The notes under the pieces: generated by a model
Told to the model about the DNA's origin: nothing
Seen by the model: the letters and a program-made list of their open reading frames with translations, nothing else
The model's database searches: none
Translations under genes and position numbers: made by a program
Origin: Akkermansiaceae bacterium
GTDB lineage: Bacteria; Verrucomicrobiota; Verrucomicrobiia; Verrucomicrobiales; Akkermansiaceae
Direction of reading: 5' to 3'
Assembly (NCBI GenBank): GCA_023301335.1
Contig: JALZVA010000051.1
Coordinates: forward strand, 1-22,507
DNA length: 22,507 nucleotides
In this document: piece by piece, positions 16,458 through 22,507 of the stretch
How positions within the stretch are numbered: the first letter of the stretch is position 1
Layout: the number at the start of each line of letters is the position of its first letter

Positions 16458-19400
16458 ATGGAAACTGACTTTGTTCACCTTCACGTACATACCGAATATT
16501 CGACCTTGGATAGTATGGCACGTATCAAGCAATTGGCGAGTCGTGCCAAAGAGCTCGGAATGAAATCAATTGCCATGACCGACCATGGCAATCTCTTTGG
16601 AGCTGTTCCCTTTTACCAGAATATGACCAAGGCGGGGATCAAACCCATTCTCGGATGTGAAGTCTATCTTGCTCCGACCAGCCTCGAAGATAAAAAAGAT
16701 TTCCCCGGCCGTAAACGCTCTACTCATCTCACCCTTTTAGCCAAAGATAATGAAGGTTACGACAACCTCACAAAGCTCGTTTCTGTAAGTCACCTAGAAG
16801 GGATTTACTGGGATGAACCACGTATCGATCTCGCCACCTTAGAGAAATACGCAAAAGGACTGATCTGCCTCTCAGGTGACAAGGAGGGTCCTCTCCATGA
16901 ATGGCTGGATAAAAATGCGATGAAGGAAGCTGAGGATCTTGCTCAAAGCTTACTCAAGATCTTTGGCAGAGAAGACTTCTATATTGAGCTGCAGCACCAT
17001 GGAGAAGAAATCGATGACTTCTACACCGAAGAGTTGGTAAAAATCGCTCAGAATCTCGATCTCAAATTAGTGGCAACCAATGATGTGCACTTTATCAACC
17101 GTGACGATCATGATGCCCACGATGTCCTTATCTGTATTGGAGAAAAGTGTCTCAAACTCGATGACAACAGGAAACACTATCCTCCAGATGTCTATTTCAA
17201 GACTGGGGAAGAAATGGCTTCCGTGTTTGAGTCCCATCCTGAAGCTATTTCTAACACCTTAGAGATTTCAGAAAAATGTAATGTCTCGATGGTGTTAGAC
17301 CCCACCTCTTCGGAGAAATACCCACAATTTGGCACCCCAGACGGATCTCCTCGTGAAGAGTATTTCTCTAAAATTTGCTACGACGGCCTCGCAGCTCTTT
17401 ACGGAGAAGATCAGAAATTACGCTTAGAGAGTATTTATAAAAAATCAAGAGAAGAGGTCGACCAGATGCTTAAAGAGCGTCTTCAATATGAGATTGATAC
17501 GATCAATTCCTTAGGCTTTGCATCCTATTTCTTGATCACTGCAGACTTTATTAGCTGGGCACGCGAGCAGGACATTCCAGTGGGGCCAGGCCGAGGATCC
17601 GCAGCAGGTTCACTGGTGGCTTACACCATGCAGATCACAAATATCTGCCCGATGCGCTTTGGCCTTTTATTCGAACGTTTCCTTAATCCTGAGCGTGTCT
17701 CCCCTCCCGATGTGGATATTGATTTCTGTCAGACACGGCGACCAGAGGTGATCGACTACGTGAGAAAAAAATACGGGGAACGCTGTGTTTCTCATATCAT
17801 CACTTACGGAACTTTAGGCGCAAAATCGGTGCTCCGAGATGTCGCACGTACTCTCGGGATCGGCTTTAACGACGCTAGTAAACTCGCCGACATGATCGAG
17901 ACCAAGCCCGGTGTCAAACTCAAGGACGAGTATGAAGCAAAGGATGAGCTGAAAGAGATGATCGAAGCCTCCTCCACCTTCAAGGAACTCTGGGGCTACG
18001 CCACCAAACTCGAAGGCCTGAACCGAAATACAGGAGTCCACGCCGCAGGAGTCGTGATCGGAGATGGAGACTTAGATGCTCACGTTCCTCTCGCACGTGC
18101 CAAAGAAGGTGAAGTCGTCACGCAAGCTGATATGGGAGCCATCACTGACATCGGTCTCTTGAAGATGGATTTCCTCGGCTTAAAAAACCTCACTGTAATT
18201 CAAGATGCCGCTCGTCATATCATGGTTCACCACCCTGACTTCGACATCGAGCAAGTCCCTCTTGATGACCAACCTGCCCTCGCTCTCCTCAACCGAGGAG
18301 AAACTATGGGAGTCTTCCAGCTGGAATCTGGTGGTATGGTTGAAACCTGCCAAAAATATGGGATTCAGACTATCGATGACATCATTGATTTACTCGCACT
18401 CTACCGCCCGGGAGCGATGGATTTCATCCCACAAATGATCGAGGTAAAAAATGGGAAGCCCGCCCAATTTGACCACCCCTTAGAAGAACAAATCTCTGGG
18501 GATACTTACGGAGTCATGATCTATCAGGAGCAGGTGCAGAACGCGGCACGTCTCCTCGCCGGTTACACACTCGGTGCAGCGGACATCCTCCGTAGAGCCA
18601 TGGGTAAGAAAAAGCCTGAGGAGATGGCCAAGCAGAGAGAAATCTTTGTCGCAGGAGCCAAGGAGACCAATGATATCAACTCCCAACTCGCGAACAAAAT
18701 TTTCGATAAAATCGCAGGCTTTGCTGGATATGGTTTTAACAAATCTCACTCCGCTTGTTATGGGCATATTTCCTACTGGACAGCATATCTCAAAGCTAAC
18801 TTCCCGGTAGAATTCCTCTCAGGTCTACTCTCTAACGAAATCAATAATACAGATAAAATATCTGTATTTATTGCGGAATGCCATCGCATGCAGATCGAAG
18901 TGCTTCCCCCCGATCTTAATAAATCTCAGCCACTCTTTGTACCAGAGACTACACCCGCAGAAGTCTCAGCTATCCGATTTGGTTTAGCCGCAGTAAAAAA
19001 TGTCGGCGAGGTTGCCATGCGACTATGTGTTGCAGAGCGTGAAAAAAATGGGGTTTTCCAATCCTTGAATGACCTCTCTCAACGTCTCGACTCAAAAGTC
19101 GTGAATAAAAGAATTCTCGAAAACTTAATCAAGGCAGGCGCTATGGACTGGACTGGAGAAACACGTGCAGGGATGACAGAGCGACTCGAAAATGTCATCG
19201 CCTCCGCCACTACCAGTCATCGAGATAAAGCAGCTGGACAGGGATCTATGTTTGATAGCATGGACTTCGGCAGCACTCCCTCCCCTACCGAGAATCTTCT
19301 TAACGATATCACTGAGTGGCCGAAAGAACAGCGCCTCTCAGACGAGAAAGAGCTCTTAGGCTTCTACGCCTCTGGTCATCCGCTAGACCAATACAGAGGG

Positions 19401-19973
19401 ATCGTCGATAAGGATAACTATGAGCGATTCGGCAACATTGATAACCTCACAATTGATAAAAAGAAAAAACTCCGCTTCTGTGGAATCGTGAAGCATGTTG
19501 AACACAAGACCACCAAGGCAGGAAAGCCGTTTGGCATTCTTCAACTTGAAGATTTCACAGGGCTAGCCGAAGTCATTTGCTGGAGTGAAAGTTACAGTCC
19601 AGCAAATGAAGAAGGTCTGTTAGAAGCTGGTAATGCTATATCCATCTACTGCACCCTCGCTGAAGACAACTTCACAGGCAATCGCCGCCTTACTGGATCA
19701 GGAGGTAAAAACTGCGTAAAAGAAGTGAAGGCTCAGAAAACAAATGTCAATGTTGACAGTAAAACATTTGACCTCACTCTCTACACGAATCGACACGACA
19801 CTAAGGATCTCCATACCATTCAGGATATCCTCAAGCAGCACTCTGGAACAACCCCCGTCAGCCTGCATATCAGAAACACTCTTGGAAGAAGAGTAGCCCT
19901 CCAACTAGGAGAAGGATTTAACATTAGGAAATCTCCCCAACTCGACAAACTCTTAGCTCGGTATACCGAATAG
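16458..19973 (+). CDS. dnaE: DNA polymerase III alpha subunit
   Basis: Catalytic subunit of the replicative DNA polymerase. From the ATG at 16458 the protein is 1171 residues, matching E. coli-type DnaE. The frame extends to a TTG at 16419, but the conserved start is METDFVHLHVHT. An N-terminal PHP domain has HLHVHT (H7, H9, H11), MTDHGNLFG and NDVHFINRDDHDAHD. The palm shows GPGRGSAAGSLVAY and the active-site aspartates PDVDIDF (D418, D420, D422), and KMDFLGLKNL follows. Tandem helix-hairpin-helix and finger regions lead to a C-terminal OB fold (around RFCGIVKHVEHKTTKAGKPF). Preserved PHP histidines suggest the domain keeps its metal site. A gene of unknown function starts 24 bases after the stop. 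Confidence 0.97.
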   Translation: METDFVHLHVHTEYSTLDSMARIKQLASRAKELGMKSIAMTDHGNLFGAVPFYQNMTKAGIKPILGCEVYLAPTSLEDKKDFPGRKRSTHLTLLAKDNEGYDNLTKLVSVSHLEGIYWDEPRIDLATLEKYAKGLICLSGDKEGPLHEWLDKNAMKEAEDLAQSLLKIFGREDFYIELQHHGEEIDDFYTEELVKIAQNLDLKLVATNDVHFINRDDHDAHDVLICIGEKCLKLDDNRKHYPPDVYFKTGEEMASVFESHPEAISNTLEISEKCNVSMVLDPTSSEKYPQFGTPDGSPREEYFSKICYDGLAALYGEDQKLRLESIYKKSREEVDQMLKERLQYEIDTINSLGFASYFLITADFISWAREQDIPVGPGRGSAAGSLVAYTMQITNICPMRFGLLFERFLNPERVSPPDVDIDFCQTRRPEVIDYVRKKYGERCVSHIITYGTLGAKSVLRDVARTLGIGFNDASKLADMIETKPGVKLKDEYEAKDELKEMIEASSTFKELWGYATKLEGLNRNTGVHAAGVVIGDGDLDAHVPLARAKEGEVVTQADMGAITDIGLLKMDFLGLKNLTVIQDAARHIMVHHPDFDIEQVPLDDQPALALLNRGETMGVFQLESGGMVETCQKYGIQTIDDIIDLLALYRPGAMDFIPQMIEVKNGKPAQFDHPLEEQISGDTYGVMIYQEQVQNAARLLAGYTLGAADILRRAMGKKKPEEMAKQREIFVAGAKETNDINSQLANKIFDKIAGFAGYGFNKSHSACYGHISYWTAYLKANFPVEFLSGLLSNEINNTDKISVFIAECHRMQIEVLPPDLNKSQPLFVPETTPAEVSAIRFGLAAVKNVGEVAMRLCVAEREKNGVFQSLNDLSQRLDSKVVNKRILENLIKAGAMDWTGETRAGMTERLENVIASATTSHRDKAAGQGSMFDSMDFGSTPSPTENLLNDITEWPKEQRLSDEKELLGFYASGHPLDQYRGIVDKDNYERFGNIDNLTIDKKKKLRFCGIVKHVEHKTTKAGKPFGILQLEDFTGLAEVICWSESYSPANEEGLLEAGNAISIYCTLAEDNFTGNRRLTGSGGKNCVKEVKAQKTNVNVDSKTFDLTLYTNRHDTKDLHTIQDILKQHSGTTPVSLHIRNTLGRRVALQLGEGFNIRKSPQLDKLLARYTE

Positions 19974-19997
19974 ATAACGAATAGAAATAAACAAATT

Positions 19998-20873
19998 ATG
20001 GATAAAAAAAATCCAAACCTCAGCCCCCCCCCTGAGAACGAAGCCAAAAAACTTAATATCCGCTTCAAAGCACATACCCCTCTAAATATTGAGGAGGCTA
20101 ACCCAAAGGCGCTTAAACTTAAGAAAAAAAAGGAAGTGCTATCTCCTATCATCGCAGATGAGTCTCAATACACCCCAATAGAACCGATCCAACTCAAGAG
20201 TAAAAAGCCTCTTCTCATAGGTATCATCCTCTTCTTTGCAGCACTCTTAGTTGTTTTCTATTTTATCGGTAGTGCGCAGGAAAAACTTAAGCAAGAATAC
20301 GCCCAGGCGACAGAATGGAACAACTGGACGGGGAATTACTACGAGGCCTATCAGTCCGAAAAAGAATTCCATGAGGAAGTGAGAACCAGTTGGCTACGCC
20401 TCGTGAGCATTAAAGATTTAGAAAAAAACCATGAGTTCGTGTTAGGAGAATCTATCATGGATGCTGTCAGCAACGTCGGTAAAGAACGTACGGTTAGTGA
20501 GCTCGTAAGCATCCTTTCTCTCAAAACTCCAAGTTACACATATTTTAATGCCGCAAAAAATCAACGGGCTATCGAACTTCTCAATGCCAAACGAGAGGCC
20601 TCTATCATTCATGATAGCGATGATGTACTTTTCACCAACACTTTTTTATACACGGTTCTCTTTAGGGGCGACTCCCGTGAATGGTGCCATTCCCTAGAAA
20701 AAATCGGCGATACATACAGGCTCAGTGCTTACCAATCTCCTGCAATATTAAACTACAGAACCCTCGAAAGCTTTGAAACTACTGCCGTGTTCATCAATGA
20801 CCACCGCCTCTCTGAAGCAGAGCTGGCTCAGCGTATTCAGCAGACTCTCGAAGCTAAGAAAAACGCTCAGTAA
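19998..20873 (+). CDS. Single-pass membrane protein of unknown function, downstream of dnaE
   Basis: Not recognised. 291 residues: a basic, Pro- and Lys-rich cytoplasmic N-terminus (1-70, with LKLKKKKEV at 39-47), one strong membrane helix (about 71-91, LLIGIILFFAALLVVFYFIG), then a mostly charged and aromatic extracytoplasmic domain (WNNWTGNYYEAY near 106-117; EWCHSLEKIGDTYRLSAYQ). No catalytic motif seen. It starts 24 bases after dnaE in the same direction and is probably co-transcribed. The early codons contain A8 (20004-20011) and C9 (20024-20032) runs, prone to slippage. It converges on dihydroorotase with a 22-base gap. Confidence 0.8.
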   Translation: MDKKNPNLSPPPENEAKKLNIRFKAHTPLNIEEANPKALKLKKKKEVLSPIIADESQYTPIEPIQLKSKKPLLIGIILFFAALLVVFYFIGSAQEKLKQEYAQATEWNNWTGNYYEAYQSEKEFHEEVRTSWLRLVSIKDLEKNHEFVLGESIMDAVSNVGKERTVSELVSILSLKTPSYTYFNAAKNQRAIELLNAKREASIIHDSDDVLFTNTFLYTVLFRGDSREWCHSLEKIGDTYRLSAYQSPAILNYRTLESFETTAVFINDHRLSEAELAQRIQQTLEAKKNAQ

Positions 20874-20895
20874 GCTTTTTTTACTTAACCATTTC

Positions 20896-21906
20896 TTAAG
20901 AAACCTCTACCACACGCCAGTCCAAGATCTCTCCAGCATGCATCGGCACCACATGGTGTCCATGCCCTTCATAGGCTTCTGGCACCGCATAAGATTCCTG
21001 ACGCAAGGTCACCTCTTTTTTCGGTGGTTTCACTCCGTAAAGCCTTTGCGCATTATCAGACACAAATGCCTGAAGATTATCCAATTTGTCATGTTCATTA
21101 AACAACTGGGCAAGCCTCGCCAAGGCCAAAGGAGCGGTAAAGACACCCGCTGCACAGCCACAACACTCCTTCGCAGAAATAGGATGGGGGGCAGAATCAG
21201 ACCCAAACATTAATTTTGGATGCGCAGACAGTGCAGCCTCTAAAAGAGCTTCTCTATCCTCAGGACGTTTCGCAATAGGCTTACAAAACAGATGAGGATT
21301 CAGCATGCCTCCCGCTACATCATCTAAGGTGATAATTAAATGCTGTAGCGTCACCGTGGCTTTAATATTCTCAAAACGATCTAACACCTCCACAGCTTTT
21401 GCTGTCGTGATATGCTCCATAGTGATCTGAAGTTTAGGAAACGAAGTCGCTAAATGCTCATAGATGCTCATGAATTCCGCCTCCCGATCCATCACAAATC
21501 CGTGTGTTTCCCCATGCACCATGAGAGGGATTTCCATTTCCTCCATCATTTTAAAAACATGCTCGACCGAGTCTATCTGTGCCACACCAGCTTCACTGTT
21601 AGTCGTTGCCCCAGCAGGATAAAGTTTCATCCCGATCATGTGCTCTTTAGCTGCGGCTAGTTCAGCCTCTGTGTAATCTTTAAAAAAGAGCACCATGTAG
21701 GGATCAAATGCGTGCCCTTGGGCTGATTCACGAATCCGTTGCTCATATGCATGCAGCATTTCCAGATTGGTTACTGGCGGCACGAGATTCGGCATCACCA
21801 CTGCTCCAGCAAAGGTTTCAGTCGTCAGAGGAGTGACGAGCTTCATCATATTCTCATCCCGAAGGTGAAGGTGCATGTCCAATGGTGAGTGTAGCTTCAG
21901 TTCCAT
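20896..21906 (-). CDS. pyrC: Dihydroorotase, class II
   Basis: Interconverts N-carbamoyl-aspartate and dihydroorotate in de novo pyrimidine synthesis, in the cytoplasm. 336 residues, as for the E. coli PyrC type. Amidohydrolase metal ligands are all visible: DMHLHLRD (H12, H14), the carbamylated lysine in GMKLYPAG (K94), VHGET (H131), EHITT (H165) and FGSDSAPHP (D237). The CCGCAAGVF stretch after the last ligand is typical of this class. The ATG is preceded at once by AAGGGT. No other pyr gene is adjacent. It diverges from the ABC-F gene across a 209-base gap, in which nothing except two copies of TTTAGCCCCC (22046 and 22062) stands out. Confidence 0.96.
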   Translation of the reverse strand: MELKLHSPLDMHLHLRDENMMKLVTPLTTETFAGAVVMPNLVPPVTNLEMLHAYEQRIRESAQGHAFDPYMVLFFKDYTEAELAAAKEHMIGMKLYPAGATTNSEAGVAQIDSVEHVFKMMEEMEIPLMVHGETHGFVMDREAEFMSIYEHLATSFPKLQITMEHITTAKAVEVLDRFENIKATVTLQHLIITLDDVAGGMLNPHLFCKPIAKRPEDREALLEAALSAHPKLMFGSDSAPHPISAKECCGCAAGVFTAPLALARLAQLFNEHDKLDNLQAFVSDNAQRLYGVKPPKKEVTLRQESYAVPEAYEGHGHHVVPMHAGEILDWRVVEVS

Positions 21907-22115
21907 ACCCTTAGTTCGCCCTATTTCCCCCTCTCGGTCAAGAATGAGCCTCTTCTTTTTTCATTTTGTCTTTCACCCTCAATTTACCTCACCGTTCTTC
22001 CCTTTGGATGTTTTCAGCACCAATTTCATCAGCTTTCTCCCTTCCTTTAGCCCCCAGTCTTTTTAGCCCCCCTTTCCTACTTGACTGGACTCAGTATTCT
22101 TTGCACACCAACGAA

Positions 22116-22507
22116 GTGCTCAACATTAAAAATCTCACTAAGACTTACGCAGGACGCACCCTTTTTGAAGAGGTGAAGATGACGATTAACTGGGGCGAAC
22201 GCGTCGCTCTTGTAGGCCCAAACGGGGCGGGTAAATCGACACTGATTCGAATCATCCTCGGAGAAGAAGAAGCTGACTCAGGAGAGGCCGCTATTGATGA
22301 GTATGCAATCACCGGCTACCTCGCACAGGAATCTGGAGACCCTCAGGATGATTCCGTCCTCGATATTGCCATTTCTATTAATCCAGAAATGCGTAAGGCT
22401 GTGCAGACGATTAGAAAGTCTGATGAATCAGGCGACACAGGATCTACTGAGTATGCAGAAGCTCAGGACGTTTTTGATAACAACAACGGCTATGCACTCG
22501 AACCGAA
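22116..22507 (+). CDS. ABC-F type ATPase, N-terminal part (3' end outside window)
   Basis: Duplicated-domain ATPase of the ABC-F group (Uup/EttA-like), soluble, acting on the ribosome or related targets rather than in transport. A GTG at 22116 begins a sequence fitting the family start (VLNIKNLTKTYAGRTLFEEV), with no ATG near by and no Shine-Dalgarno sequence. The Walker A box GPNGAGKST lies at about 34-42, followed by GEEEADSGEA and the Q-loop region TGYLAQE. The reading frame is open to the window end, about 130 codons. The second ABC domain and the linker are missing because of the edge, so the subfamily is undecided. Confidence 0.9.
   Translation, partial: MLNIKNLTKTYAGRTLFEEVKMTINWGERVALVGPNGAGKSTLIRIILGEEEADSGEAAIDEYAITGYLAQESGDPQDDSVLDIAISINPEMRKAVQTIRKSDESGDTGSTEYAEAQDVFDNNNGYALEP

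Noticed and set aside
20892..20903. TTTCTTAAGAAA palindrome between the unknown gene and pyrC as a terminator
   Set aside because: The hairpin is AT-rich with almost no loop, and no T-tract follows it in either direction.
22046..22072. Two TTTAGCCCCC copies as an operator or the start of a repeat array
   Set aside because: There are only two copies, offset by 16 bases, in a pyrimidine-rich gap, with no symmetry or further copies.

Overview
The window looks like a chromosomal segment of a Gram-negative bacterium, most likely of the Verrucomicrobia/PVC group. The clues are a secreted PDZ-like plus alpha-toroid plus HEAT-repeat protein of the DUF6288 type, a formylglycine-type sulfatase with a signal peptide, a putative Na+/H+ antiporter of the family common in Chlamydiae and Verrucomicrobia, moderate GC, and starts mostly without a Shine-Dalgarno sequence. 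The lineage is inferred from gene content only. No phage, IS element, CRISPR array, rRNA or tRNA was seen. No gene-free stretch exceeds about 260 bases.

Layout: (1) 1-3516, plus strand: two tandem class A penicillin-binding proteins. The first is cut by the window edge and has all catalytic motifs. The second keeps the glycosyltransferase but its transpeptidase domain has lost the nucleophile, the lysine and the KTG box. (2) 3528-4406, minus strand: a zinc/manganese-type ABC transporter substrate-binding protein, full length apart from two in-frame TGA codons spaced as UxxU, with a SECIS-like hairpin just downstream. It converges on the PBP pair. (3) 4660-7188, plus: the secreted HEAT-repeat protein. 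(4) 7200-12576, minus: malic enzyme, sulfatase and ClpB. (5) 12759-16325, plus: antiporter, a strong terminator, riboflavin synthase and an M20 peptidase. (6) 16458-20873, plus: dnaE followed closely by an unknown single-pass membrane protein. (7) 20896-21906, minus: dihydroorotase. (8) 22116-end, plus: the start of an ABC-F ATPase.

Most genes are housekeeping (cell wall, carbon metabolism, proteostasis, riboflavin and pyrimidine synthesis, replication) and do not form one pathway. The item most worth attention is the substrate-binding protein with two in-frame TGA codons. Signal peptide, metal-ligand motifs and C-terminus are all intact on either side of the stops, no frameshift is needed, and a hairpin with a G in its apical loop lies at a bacterial SECIS-like distance. 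That makes a two-selenocysteine metal-binding protein a serious alternative to a pseudogene.
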